A stretch of 64,000 bases of DNA. It comes from Piromyces finnis (Eukaryota; Neocallimastigomycota; Neocallimastigomycetes; Neocallimastigales; Neocallimastigaceae). The stretch spans positions 496,001-560,000 of the forward strand of contig MCFH01000022.1 of assembly GCA_002104945.1 (NCBI GenBank), read 5' to 3'. The notes under the pieces were generated by a model. That model was not told the origin of the DNA, made no database searches, and was given only the letters and a program-made list of their open reading frames with translations. Every line of letters starts with the position of its first letter. Positions within the stretch are counted from its first letter, which is position 1. This document shows, one piece after another, positions 24,890 through 36,113 of the stretch. Both the position numbers and the translations under genes were made by a program.

Positions 24890-26107
24890 ATGTTACTTAA
24901 AAATTTATTTAGGTAAATAGTAAAAAACAAAAAAAATGTATCAAATAATTATTTAAAAGTATAAATAAAGTAAAACTATAAATATTTATCTAATTTATAA
25001 ATTATATATATAGCCTTAAAAACACTGGTCTTTTATTCCTTTTATCTTCATTAGTTGGAGCTACTAATGTTCAAAAAAGAGAAGAAGAAGAAGAAGAAAT
25101 TAAATATTACTATACTATTGGTCAAAGAACTTTAAGTTACTTAAGTTTTTACGATAAAGATGGAAAAACCATTGGAAGAAGAGTATTAACACAACCATTA
25201 TACAATAACAAAATTATGGACCAAATTAAGGATTACTTAAATAATAATGATGATATTATTAAGAAAACTGATGTTGTTGAAATTATTGGTATTAATCATG
25301 CTTCATTTTTAATCAACCATGATATTTTTGAATATGGTGCCTATCCAATAGAATCCCTCAAGGCTGACACTAGTTTTAACTATGAAGCTGGTTCCTTCCG
25401 TTGGAGACAAAATCAATCTACTAGTAGTACCACCGAATGGAGTTCCCAATCCTACCTTTGGGGTGTTAAGAATCATCAAGATAGTATTACCTACACTGAA
25501 AGTGATTTCCAAAAGGCTATCAATGCTAATGCTACTGATTTCCCACAACTCAAGGAATTAAATTGGAAATGTAATTATGATGCAGAAAAGAAAAGATGTA
25601 CTAATTTCGATATTATCCAAGATAAATCATACGATCTTCTTATCATGGGTTTAAACGAAATTACCATGCCAGATTATTTAATTCAAGAATATGTTAAATT
25701 CAAGAATGAAGCTTCTTTATATGATCCACAAATTTTAAAGAAATTCAATGTTGAAAATCCAAACTTTGAAAGTACTATTAATTGGTTCAATTCCACCATT
25801 GAAGAATTACGTAAATCAAAAGCCATTTGTGAAAATGCTGAAAACCAAAGTGTTATTCATTCCATTGTTAGCTACGAATGTGATCATTTAATTGATGAAG
25901 AATTAGTTCAACCAGATTCTGACTTTTTGTCCTCTGCTTCAATGAGCCTTTCTACTAAAGGTAATTATATATAATTAATAATAATTCATATTCTATAGAT
26001 TTCAATAATAATAAAATATATTTTTTATTTATATATATATAAATAATCCAATAGGTTTAACCATCATTTTAGCTAGTATTATGATGATGTTCTATTTCTT
26101 ATTTTAA
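24890..26107 (+). CDS. Secreted protein, putative GPI anchor, unknown function
   Basis: I do not recognise a family. Proposed exons are 24890-24912, 25014-25960 and 26055-26107, giving 340 residues. The 23-base first exon ends AG|GTAAAT and joins a TATATAG acceptor; the joined start gives a strong signal peptide (MLLKNLFSLKN then a Leu-rich core to GATN). The mature region begins with a KRE/poly-Glu stretch, is soluble-looking, has few cysteines (two in a CNYDAEKKRC segment) and several N-glycosylation sites (NQS, NAT, NST). The last 27 residues are small residues (SSASMS) followed by a hydrophobic end (LTIILASIMMMFYFLF), a pattern of a GPI-attachment signal. Codon use is less AT-biased than flanking DNA, suggesting good expression. 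Decayed copies of its 5' end lie among the neighbouring receptors. Without exon 1, no in-frame ATG precedes the signal peptide. Confidence 0.75.
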
Positions 26108-26690
26108 TTTAAATAATTAATGGATAGTATATAATTTTCCATTCATAATTATAAAAATTTAAAGTAAAATATACCTTATAGGATATATATATTGCAAAAT
26201 TTTTACAATTATGAGCTATTTAAATTATAGCCCTTTTTTTTTTTTTTGGAAAATCTATATTTGTAGATAATATGTAAATATTAAGACACCAAAAGATATT
26301 ATTGTTGTATATAATAATATGATAATAATAAATCGTTTATAATTATATAATCTATAGAATAACGATGATATATATTTGTTATATTTGTTTATTAATAATT
26401 TATGTGTGTTCATGAATTGTTTGAAATAGGTGTGGTATATATATATATATATATATATGAATAAAATATAATTATAAACTTTACTTTTTTTATTTTATTT
26501 TTAATATATTAAATATTAAACATAAGTTTATATTTACCTAGTTCATATATTTAATTATTTTTGTGAAAGTCATTCAAACAGTTCAATTAATAATAATTAC
26601 ATTTGTAATAATAATCAATAATAATAGTAACAACATTAAGGAATATAATAATAGTAACAATAAAAACATTAGTTGTTTTAGTAAGGATAA
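26108..26690. other. Intergenic
   Basis: AT-rich 3' flank with an (AT)n run near 26437-26458. No gene. Confidence 0.55.
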
Positions 26691-27396
26691 GATATATAGA
26701 TTTAATTAAATTACTATTTAAATTAGAATTATTATCTTTACTATTGCTATCACTACTAATATTATATTATTACTATTGGTACTATTACTATTGTTACTAT
26801 TACTATTGTTACTACTATTATAAATATCAGTAGAGATAGCAATAACATTAATAGTAATAATAACAATAGTAATAATAACAATAGTAGTAATAGAAATAAT
26901 AATATTAGTAATGATAGCAATAGTGAAGATAATAATTCTAATTTAGATAGTAATTTAGTTAATGATAGTAATAGTTCTAATAATCCGGTGAATATTAATG
27001 TGTATGATTATTCTAGTGTGTGCAGTAAAATATTTAAATTCCTTCTTGGGGGAAGAAGTTTTAACAATATCAATTATAATTCAAGGGAATGGAAAGAACT
27101 TTGCAAGTGTCAGATTCAATCTGGTACTAATGAAGGAACACCATTCTTGACGGTAACGGTGTCCCATTGGAAGTCAAATACAATTATTATACCTTAGTAT
27201 AATAGTGGCTTTCTTACTTTAATTAAAATTACTAGAATACATTATACCCAATTTTTATTCATTTGTGTTTATTTAAACATATTTTTTTTATTTTTATTTT
27301 TATTTTTAATTTTTTACATGTATTATAATTTTAATTAAATTAATAATAAAGTTTAAAATATTTGATGCCGTTAAAAAAAAAAAAAAAAAAAAAAAA
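26690..27396 (+). mobile_element. Short poly(A)-tailed retroelement derivative, plus copy
   Basis: Same family as 12196-12900, opposite strand. It opens with a long Asn/Ser-codon-rich region, continues in frame into NINVYDYSSVCSKIFKF, LLGGRSFNNINYNSREW and KELCKCQI, stops near 27195, has about 180 bp of 3' sequence shared with the other copy, and ends in a poly(A) of about 24 bases (27373-27396). Compared with the 12.2-kb copy it lacks about 190 bp, including the SINE-shared segment. A non-autonomous derivative of a larger element is likely. Confidence 0.7.
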
Positions 27397-28400
27397 TTGA
27401 TAGGACTGTTGGAATGACGATGACTGAAAAAATTTAATAGCTGGACTATGGGATTGTAATTGTTTAATACAGATATCTCTAAATGTTGGACAATCTAATA
27501 ACACCAATGCTTAATACTTTGAACACCACTCTTGCAACATGGACAGTAATTAGGAACAAACTGGATCAACAAATTTAGCAGCTTTGGCAACTCTAGCATC
27601 CAACTTGTATCCGCTTCTTGCTTTCAATAGTCAGTAGAAACCATAGGCAAACTCTAGGTACTCATAACATAATTTAATAAAATCTTTAGTTTCAATAAAT
27701 TTATTATCATCATAGTATTGAGCTTTGATTGAATTTCTTATGAGATCTTTCCAATAAAAGTTTTTATCTGCTTTAATATCACCATGCTTTTTTTAATTTC
27801 TTATGAGATCTTTCCAATAAAAGTTTTTATCTGCTTTAGTATCACCATGCTTTTTTTAATTTCTTATGAGATCTTTCCAATAAAAGTTTTTAACTGCTTT
27901 AACATCTCCATGTTTCTTTAGTTTTTTATCAAGTGTCCTACTTGATTTGCACCATGTATATTTTCTAAATTTAGGAATGTAATAGACAAGGTGTGAAATG
28001 ATACAATTTGAGTTTTTCCACTTGTTAAAATATCTAACCTGAGCTAATGCGCTTTTGGCTGATAATAGAGGAATATTCAAATCTTTTGAGATAGAGTATA
28101 GAGATATAAACGATACAGCTTTATGAACCCCTTCAACCCATTGTATTCCTTTGTTAACCTACTTCTGAACAATCCTAGACCTAGCTTTGTTGGATCCAAA
28201 TAATGGTGCAAAGTATGAAACTCTGCTAATCACTTGTGAGTTAAGTACTAGCTTTTTAAAAGGAATAGGAACATTAGGATTTCTTTAGAATTTACTGACT
28301 GAAAAAAGTCCTTTCAAAACCTTTGTTATTAAGAGCTTTAATAACTGGTTTAAAGGACAAATTCTTATCAAATCAATACTAAAAAAAGGTTTATAACTTT
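27397..28400 (-). mobile_element. Degenerate LINE reverse-transcriptase C-terminus
   Basis: Minus-strand remnant. In order it reads KLVLNSQVISRVSYFAPLFG, a stop, KGIQWVEG, then NIPLLSAKSALAQVRYFNKW, NSNCIISHLVYYI and FYWKDLIRN. A three-copy 63-bp repeat follows, then a zinc-knuckle-like end (NYCPCCKSG...HW, DCPTFRDIC). The blocks VISRVSYFAPLFG and RYFNKWKNSNCII align with the LINE C-terminus at 42614-43206 but are from a different subfamily. Several stops and a frameshift make it inactive. Confidence 0.75.
27733..27925. repeat. 63-bp tandem repeat, three copies
   Basis: Unit starts GAGATCTTTCCAATAAAAG; two near-identical copies and a third more diverged one. The unit length is a multiple of three and it lies inside the LINE coding remnant, so copies are in frame. 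Confidence 0.85.
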
Positions 28401-30515
28401 AAAATCATCAAGACTAAAAAGACAAGCTAATAAAGTCAGTAGTAAAATTCCAATACAACAAATAGAGATCAATAATTAATAGGAGATAATTTTATCCTCT
28501 GTTAATATTTAATTTTTGGAATCCCATGATTAAAAAATAATGTTTTTCTTTAATTGATATGATTAACCTAATACCCTTTTTTTTTTTTTTTTTTATTTAT
28601 TTATTAGATAAGGATATACTTTACAAAGGCATTATTTGAAAATTTTAACTAATTCTATAATTTAAAGGAATTATATAAGAAAGTAAAAAAAAAATTATCA
28701 TTATAATAAAGTATTTCATTTATTCAAAAGTAAAAACTATCCAAAAAAAAAAAAAAGACAATAATTTAAAATAAAACACCTAGATCAATCATTTAATAAC
28801 GATAAATCTGGTATAACACAACAAACACACACCATCTTACTTTATAATACTTTTACAAAAAAAAAAAAAAAAAAGAATGAAGGACGTTAATTACGATTCA
28901 GAAAAAATAAAAATTTCACAGAAAAAAAAAATTAAAAAAAGAATTGCCTTTTTTTTTTTTTTGTGTTCAAAAATTTAGATTTGTTCAGCCTCCAAAAAAA
29001 AAAAAAAAAAAATACATTTTGTGGAAAGAAGTTTTTTTTTTTTTTTTTTCATTTTTATTTAGAGAATTTTTTTTTTACTTTTTTTTTTATTTTACCTTCA
29101 ACATTTTGTTGGTGGTGGTGGTGGTGATTTTTTTTTTTTTTTCAACACCTTTTCTATAGTTTTTTTATTTTTTTTTTTTTTTTATCTTTACAAAATATTT
29201 TAAAAAACAAAAAGAGAATAAGGAAGAAGAAAAGAACAAATAAAAAAAAATTTTTTTTTTATTTTATTTTACAGTTTTTCTTTTTAAAAAATGTTTACAT
29301 TGTGTTTTTTTACTTTTTCTTTTTTTTTTTTTTTGTTCTTTTCTTTTTATCTTCCCATTTCCTTTTTTTCTTTTCAAATAATTTTATTTTATACCTTTTT
29401 TTTTTTTTAAAAAAAACTGTTTGTATTAAAAATTAAAATATATAATAAAATTATTATTTTTTTTTTTTTAAATATTAATAAAAAATATCTTTTGGTTTGT
29501 TTGTTTCTTTCTTAAAAAATTTTAACATTAAAAATTTTATAATTACCAAGTTTTTTAACTTTTTTTTTTTTTTTTGATTTTATATTTATTATTATTATTA
29601 TTGTTGTTGTTGTTGTTGTTATTATTAGATATGAATAAAAAAATAAAATAGTTTTTTTTTTTAACATACTATAGAGAATAATAAAATAATAAAAATAAAA
29701 AAAAAAAATATTTACTTTTGAAAATATTAAAAAAACTAATGCTATATTTTCTTTCTAATGAAAAAAAAAAAACTTATTAGTGTTTGTTATGTATAAAAAA
29801 TAGTATGATGATTAATTATATAATATATAATATATAAAAATATTTACATCTATATATTATTTTTTTTTACTTTTAAAAAAAAAAAAGATATTAAATAGGA
29901 TATTTATTTATAATATTTTTTTTGTTTGAAATGAAATGAATGAAAATTGAAAAAAAAAATAAAATACTACTTTAAAAAAAAAACAAGTTGAAAAAAAAAA
30001 GGCTAATTTTGAAAAAATGTTGTCATCCTTTTTCTTTTTTGCTCATTTTTCTTGATTCCCTTTATCTATACTTTTTCTTTTTCATCCTTTTCTCCTTTTT
30101 ATACAAATGCTGTTGAAGTTGTGTGTTTAAATGTGGTTGAAAAATGAAAGTGTTGATTAAAAATATTATAAATGACTAGATTAAAAATTAATATTAAAAA
30201 TATTTTAAAAATAATAAGATATTTTTTATTATATAATAGATTTTATTAATTTTATAAACTATGTTTTTTTGCTTTGGTTTTTGTGTTTCTTTTTTTTTTA
30301 TTATTATTATTGGATTATGGCTTTTTCTTTTTTTTTTAACAAGAAATTTATGACATTTTGCATTTTAATAGCTTTTTTTATTCGTTTATAAATGTAAAAA
30401 GTGTGGTTGTGTGTGTGTCTATTAAAAGTATGATGTTATTGTTTATTGGTTACTTTTTTTAAAAAAAAAAACTAAAAAAAAAGTAAATTGTCAATATATT
30501 TCAATATAAATCAAC
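28401..30515. other. Gene-free, homopolymer-rich
   Basis: Dense A and T runs up to about 20 bases with a (GTT)n patch near 29605. Probably the 3' flank of the large SH3 gene. Open frames here are low-complexity Phe/Lys-rich artefacts. Confidence 0.6.
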
Positions 30516-33500
30516 TTATTGTTTGGCCATCTTTCTTTGTTGTTTCTTTAACTTATATTCCTTCTTCTTCTTAGCAAATTCAGTCAATTCATGCTTAAAC
30601 TTTTCTTCATCTTCTAATTCTTTTTTACCAGCTTCTTCTCTAGCTTGGTAAACACGAATTAATCTTGGAACATATCTACCATTCTTATTTGGTTCACGTT
30701 CTTCACCTAAACAATTGACTGGGAAAGTACCATCAACCTTGGTGGCAGTGTTAATACCATAGGCCCAACCATCTTCAAATACTTGCTTTACTTCAACTAA
30801 ATCTCCCAAGTTTAATTTAACTTCATCTGGAAGTTGAGGGGTATGTTCAACAACAACTTCAAATACCTTCTTTTCAAAAACTGGACCACTCCATTCTTCA
30901 GTAATACTGTGATTACTCTTGATACTACTAGCAATAGATGGTTTACGAACTAAACATCCTTCAGCTACAGCCTTAATAGATTGAATGGATTCCTTTCTAC
31001 CTAAGCTTTGTTTATTACCTTGACTAATAGATTGCTTTCTTGGTCTTGGAATGTTTTTGGTTTCATCATTAATTTCACTTTCAAGCTTTGCAATTTCAGC
31101 AGCTACTGCAGCCTTTAATTCAAGAGAAAGGCGCTTTGATGAGGAACGCTTTGGAAGAGAACGCTTTTCAAATTTCTTGGATTCAGTTGGAGAAGTGGTT
31201 TCAATGGAACGATTGTTTTCCATTGGAAGACTTTCATCTTCTTCAATAATAGATGGTAAAGCTTCACTGAATTCATCTACATCACGTTCCTTATTTGATG
31301 GAATACTGATTTTTGGCTTTTCTTCAACAATGGTTTCTTCAACAACTTCTCTATTTCCACCAATTAACTTCATCATATCCATTAATTCACCAAGATCAGT
31401 CTTACTATCATTATTGTTACCTGGAATAGCATATTTAACAATCTTATTAATGATGAATGGAGCCATCTTCATGTATGGATTGCTTCCACCAGTAAGAGCA
31501 GAGGTGATATCTGAAATACCTCTAGTATTGTCATCTGGTACTTCAACACCGTTCTTGAGAATGGTTCTCTTAATGGTCTTTTGAGCTCCATCTTCAATTT
31601 CATATTCTTCAATAATTTCTTCAGTTTCCTCACCTTCAAATGGAGCAAGTTTAGTTTCAATATCTTCGGTAATTTGAACACCATTTCTGTAGACAGTTCT
31701 CTTAGCACTCTTTGGATCAGCACCTTCTTCAACCATTTCATATTCTTCAATAATTTCTTCATATTCTTCTTCTGGCTTTGGAACTTCAACTTCACGTTGA
31801 GTTTCTTCTTGTGGCTTTGGAGCTTCAACTACACGTTGTTCAGCTTCTTCTGGAGCTTCACGAGTAATACCATTAAACATAGTCATTAATTCACCAAGAT
31901 CATTTTCACTGTTATTGTCGGAACCTGGAATAGCATACTTAACAATCTTCTTAATGATGTATGGAGCCATCTTCATGTATGGGTTGGAACCTTGACCAAT
32001 AGCAGCGGAAACAAGAGAGGAGGTAAGATCTCTGTCAGTAGTTTCTGGTTGTTCTGGTTGTTTTTCTAATGGTTCTTCTGGTTGTGATTCTTCTGACTTT
32101 GGAACTTCAACTTCACGTTGAGTTTCTTCTTGTGGCTTTGGAACTTCAACTTCACGTTGTTCAGCTTCTTCTGAAACTTCTACTACTTCTGGAGATTCTG
32201 GAGCTTCACGAGTAATACCATTAAACATAGTCATTAATTCACCAAGATCATTTTCACTGTTATTGTCGGAACCTGGAATAGCATACTTAACAATCTTCTT
32301 AATGATGTATGGAGCCATCTTCATGTATGGGTTGGAACCTTGACCAATAGCAGCGGAAACAAGAGAGGAGGTAAGATCTCTGTCAGTAGTTTCTGGTTGT
32401 TCTGGTTGTTTTTCTAATGGTTCTTCTGGTTGTGATTCTTCTGGCTTTGGAACTTCAACTTCACGTTGTTCAGCTTCTTCTGAAACTTCTACTACTTCTG
32501 GAGATTCTGGAGCTTCACGAGTAATACCATTAAACATGGTCATTAATTCACCGAGATCATTTTCACTGTTATTGTCGGAACCTGGAATAGCATACTTAAC
32601 AATCTTCTTAATGATGTATGGAGCCATCTTCATGTATGGATTACTTCCACCTGTAAGAGCAGAGGTAATTTCAGAAATGCCTCTAGTATTGTCTTCTGGG
32701 ATTTCAACAATTTCTTCTGTTTCGAAACTTTCAGAAGGAACGGTTTTAGACTCACTTTCTTCTGTAACTGGAACACCATTTCTGTAAATAGTTTTCTTAA
32801 CATTCTTTGGATCAGCTCCAATTTCATATTCTTCAATGATTTCTTCAATTTCTTCTTCTGGTTCTTTAGATTTACTTACTAAACCTTTAACAAGAACTGG
32901 TTCCTTACCAACAGTTTCATCAGTATTTTCTTCATTTGGAACAACTACATCCTTAGTTTGAGAAACAATAACTGGATTAGCTTGAATAACAACTTCTTCT
33001 GGAACTTCTTCAATAACTTCAACTGGCTTACCATTTTTGTAAATGGTCTTATAAGTGGTAATCTTCTTGATGGTCTTTGTCTTTGGACCATTAACATTAG
33101 AAACTTCGGTAGCTGGTTCACCTGAAGCATAAGTGGTTTCAGTAATAGGTTCATTTGGAAGATCTTCGGTTTCAATAGATTCTTCAACTGGAACTCCATT
33201 CTTATAAGTAGTCTTGTAGGTAGTAACATACTTCTTAACAGAGTGTACCTTTGGACTTTTAACAATAGTTGGTTTAACAGTTCTTTCTTCAATAATTTCT
33301 TCCTTTACTGGAGTTTCAATTACAGTTGGGTTTACGAATCTTTTTTCAATGACTGGTTCTTCTTCTGGTTTCTTAATTTGAGCATCTCTTGGAAGAGAAG
33401 CTAAAACTTCTTCTGGGGTTTTACCTTCTGGAACTTCAATATTTTCAACTACTTCTTCTGGCTTACCGTTCTTATAAGTAGTCTTGTAAACAGTAATATA

Positions 33501-36113
33501 CTTCTTAATAGTCTTTTGTTTAGTTGCCTTGTTGCTTGGTACACCAAATTCTTCAGTAGAATATTCTGAAGGAATTTCACCTTGAACATCCTTTGGATTT
33601 AATGAGAATTCTTCAGTAACTGGAACTTCAACTTGCTTACCATCCTTGGTAACATAAGTAGTAATTCTCTTTTTAATACCCTTAAGTTTTGGTGATTTAA
33701 TAAGGGCAGCCTTTGGAATTTCTTCTTCAACTTCTTCTTCCTCAGCTGGAACTTGAATTGGAAGACCATTTTTAAAGATAGTCTTGTAAACAGTTTTCTT
33801 GGTGGTATTATTTGGCTTATTATTTTCATCAATTTCTCTGGTTTGAGTAGATTCACTTGGAACTGGAATGTTAGCAAGGGCAAATAATTTTTCATAATCA
33901 GCCTTTTTGGTTTCTTCAGCATTATCACCTAATGGAAGAGAGTGTCTAACAATAGTTTCAATAATAGTTGGAATCATACTCTTGTATGGATTTTCACCGC
34001 CAACAACAGCAACGTCTCTGTCTTTGTTTTCTTCTTCTCCAGTAATTGGTACTTGAACTGGTACACCGTTCTTGTAGATAGTCTTATAAATAGTCTTGGA
34101 AGTCTTCTTTGGGCTCTTACTTCTTTCAATAACGTATTCTTCAATGATTTCTTCTTTAGCTGGAACTGGGGCTGGAACTGGAGCCTTAGCGTCTCTGTTA
34201 ACTGACTTGTTCTTTGGAGTATTATGTTCAACAATGTATTCTTCAACAATTTCTTCATTATTCTTGGCTACTGGGACAGCCTTAACATTCTTTTCGTTAT
34301 TGTTCTTCTTGCTAGCTAAAGCAGCACCAACAGCAGCAACTGGAGCGGCACCAAGTAAATACTTCGATTTGTTTGGACCATATCTGGTTTCATATACAGT
34401 TTCAGTAGTTTCATATGGAGCACCGGTAGCAGCAATTGGAGCTGTGTAATTCTTTGAAGTAGTGGTGGTTATTGGAGAAGATTTAACATTATTAAGAGTT
34501 TTGGTTGGAACATTATTATTAGTCTTGTAATTTCTACTAGAAGATTCAACTGGTTCTCTATTAGCAGTTGAAGCAACAGCACCAGCAGCTAAAACAGCTG
34601 GTAATATACTTGCATCTCTTGGTTCAACAGTTTCAACTTCTTTAATAATAGATTCCATAGATGGACCAGTTTCAACAGCTGGTAAAGCAGTGGAACCAAC
34701 ATCAACATTTTTCATAGCAGCACCAGTTGCATTCTTTGGAGAAATATTGTTGGTAGAAAAAGTAGTAGCTGGTCTCTTTTCACCATAATTTCTGTTAGTA
34801 GCAGTGGTAGTAGTAGTACTAGCAGCAGCTGGAGCAGCACCAATGTTGTTCATTTCAGTAACAGTTTCAGCTGGGGCACCAATAATATCATCAACATATT
34901 TTCTCTTATATAAGAAAGCACCAGCACCTCCAATAAGAGCAAGAGCTGGTAAAAGAACGTAAAGGAAACCACCTCTCTTCTTATTCTTTACTTCTCTTGG
35001 GTTAGATTCAATTGTATCTGAAACCTTGTCTGGATTATTATTTGTTGGAGCAGTAGCTGTGACCTTGCCATCATTATCTACCTTTGCTACAGTATTACCA
35101 TTGTTATCAACTACATTACCATTACTGTCAACCTTACCAACAGTGTTTCCCTTGTTGTCAACAATGTTGCCATTATCTTCAACCTTACCAACAGTATTGC
35201 CCTTGTTGTCAACTACATTTCCATTTTTATCAATAGTAGAGTTGGAAATATCAATTGAATTACCATCTGGACCAGTTACAACACCACCTTTAGAATCTGT
35301 ATAATTAGTGCTAGAATTGGCTTCATTAACAGAATTTGAGCCATTATTAGAGTTACCATTAGCACCATTACCATTGGAGTTGTTACCATTAGCAACACCA
35401 TTACTATTAGAGCTATTATTATTGGCAGCATTATTAGCATTACCATTTGAACCATTAGCATTAGTGTTTGAGCCATTACCAGTACCAACAGCGAAAGGAA
35501 CAATTGGGGTAACATTACCATTTTTAGAAACAGTAGCTACAACGTTATTATTATTATCTATAACATTGCCATCTTTATCAACCTTAGCTACAGTATTTCC
35601 TTTATTATCAACAACATTACCATTCTTATCTACCTTGGCAATAACGTTACCTTTACTATCTACAACATTACCCTTATCATCAACATGTGTATTGGCAATA
35701 GAAGTAGATGTACCATCTGGACCAGTTACGACACCACTCTTAGAACTAGTATTACCAGTAGCAGAAGAAGCACCATTAACCTTAATTTGAGAGCCAATGA
35801 TACTACCATTGCCACTACCACTACTAGTGGATGAGGAGTTGGTAGAAGCACCAGCACCAGCTACATTACTACTATCAGTATCAGCTGGAACATTTCCTTC
35901 ATCAAAGATAAGACCTTCTTCATCACTACTGCTAGATTCATCAAAATTTTGAACAAGAGCTAATGCGATATCATCTAAAAAGATTTTGTCTGGTATAGCT
36001 AAACCATTAGATTCTGATGGAATTTTATTTCCAATACTTAATGGTTTGGTAAGTACATAGATAGAACCTAATGCTAATAAAATTAGGCAACTTATAAGAT
36101 TTAAGGAGTACAT
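30516..36113 (-). CDS. Large single-pass membrane protein with C-terminal SH3 domain
   Basis: 1865-residue single-exon gene. Residues 1-20 form a signal peptide. The extracellular part (to about 380) is Ser/Asn/Gly-rich and carries two arrays of a short repeat of the type DGNVVDNKGNTVGKV. One transmembrane helix lies at about 383-404 (YVLLPALALIGGAGAFLY) followed by basic KRK. The cytoplasmic part is long and presumably disordered, with many copies of a KTIYKNGVPVEVP motif linked to EEIIEEY. It also has five copies of a NPYMKMAPYIIKKIVKYAIP module near 708, 1156, 1259, 1375 and 1544. An SH3 domain spans about 1745-1805 (LGDLVEVKQVFEDGWAYG, VDGTFPVNCL), then a Lys-rich coil. The layout resembles fungal cell-surface/cortex scaffolds with SH3 domains; the exact role is unknown. 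Codon use indicates strong expression. Confidence 0.9.
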   Translation of the reverse strand: MYSLNLISCLILLALGSIYVLTKPLSIGNKIPSESNGLAIPDKIFLDDIALALVQNFDESSSSDEEGLIFDEGNVPADTDSSNVAGAGASTNSSSTSSGSGNGSIIGSQIKVNGASSATGNTSSKSGVVTGPDGTSTSIANTHVDDKGNVVDSKGNVIAKVDKNGNVVDNKGNTVAKVDKDGNVIDNNNNVVATVSKNGNVTPIVPFAVGTGNGSNTNANGSNGNANNAANNNSSNSNGVANGNNSNGNGANGNSNNGSNSVNEANSSTNYTDSKGGVVTGPDGNSIDISNSTIDKNGNVVDNKGNTVGKVEDNGNIVDNKGNTVGKVDSNGNVVDNNGNTVAKVDNDGKVTATAPTNNNPDKVSDTIESNPREVKNKKRGGFLYVLLPALALIGGAGAFLYKRKYVDDIIGAPAETVTEMNNIGAAPAAASTTTTTATNRNYGEKRPATTFSTNNISPKNATGAAMKNVDVGSTALPAVETGPSMESIIKEVETVEPRDASILPAVLAAGAVASTANREPVESSSRNYKTNNNVPTKTLNNVKSSPITTTTSKNYTAPIAATGAPYETTETVYETRYGPNKSKYLLGAAPVAAVGAALASKKNNNEKNVKAVPVAKNNEEIVEEYIVEHNTPKNKSVNRDAKAPVPAPVPAKEEIIEEYVIERSKSPKKTSKTIYKTIYKNGVPVQVPITGEEENKDRDVAVVGGENPYKSMIPTIIETIVRHSLPLGDNAEETKKADYEKLFALANIPVPSESTQTREIDENNKPNNTTKKTVYKTIFKNGLPIQVPAEEEEVEEEIPKAALIKSPKLKGIKKRITTYVTKDGKQVEVPVTEEFSLNPKDVQGEIPSEYSTEEFGVPSNKATKQKTIKKYITVYKTTYKNGKPEEVVENIEVPEGKTPEEVLASLPRDAQIKKPEEEPVIEKRFVNPTVIETPVKEEIIEERTVKPTIVKSPKVHSVKKYVTTYKTTYKNGVPVEESIETEDLPNEPITETTYASGEPATEVSNVNGPKTKTIKKITTYKTIYKNGKPVEVIEEVPEEVVIQANPVIVSQTKDVVVPNEENTDETVGKEPVLVKGLVSKSKEPEEEIEEIIEEYEIGADPKNVKKTIYRNGVPVTEESESKTVPSESFETEEIVEIPEDNTRGISEITSALTGGSNPYMKMAPYIIKKIVKYAIPGSDNNSENDLGELMTMFNGITREAPESPEVVEVSEEAEQREVEVPKPEESQPEEPLEKQPEQPETTDRDLTSSLVSAAIGQGSNPYMKMAPYIIKKIVKYAIPGSDNNSENDLGELMTMFNGITREAPESPEVVEVSEEAEQREVEVPKPQEETQREVEVPKSEESQPEEPLEKQPEQPETTDRDLTSSLVSAAIGQGSNPYMKMAPYIIKKIVKYAIPGSDNNSENDLGELMTMFNGITREAPEEAEQRVVEAPKPQEETQREVEVPKPEEEYEEIIEEYEMVEEGADPKSAKRTVYRNGVQITEDIETKLAPFEGEETEEIIEEYEIEDGAQKTIKRTILKNGVEVPDDNTRGISDITSALTGGSNPYMKMAPFIINKIVKYAIPGNNNDSKTDLGELMDMMKLIGGNREVVEETIVEEKPKISIPSNKERDVDEFSEALPSIIEEDESLPMENNRSIETTSPTESKKFEKRSLPKRSSSKRLSLELKAAVAAEIAKLESEINDETKNIPRPRKQSISQGNKQSLGRKESIQSIKAVAEGCLVRKPSIASSIKSNHSITEEWSGPVFEKKVFEVVVEHTPQLPDEVKLNLGDLVEVKQVFEDGWAYGINTATKVDGTFPVNCLGEEREPNKNGRYVPRLIRVYQAREEAGKKELEDEEKFKHELTEFAKKKKEYKLKKQQRKMAKQ
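31851..32790 (-). repeat. In-gene tandem duplication, about 103-116 codons
   Basis: Three consecutive blocks inside the SH3 gene start at 31852, 32200 and 32509 with spacing of 348 and 309 bases, both multiples of three. The first two are almost identical at DNA level, so the expansion is recent. Confidence 0.85.

Noticed and set aside
28944-29159. Phe/Lys-rich open frame
   Set aside because: Arises from T and A homopolymers; no domain, no codon signal, no splice context.
34096-35790. Several long plus-strand frames opposite the SH3 gene
   Set aside because: They mirror repeats of the real minus-strand gene; composition (Leu/Ser/Phe) is explained by the reverse of its Glu/Lys/Asn codons.
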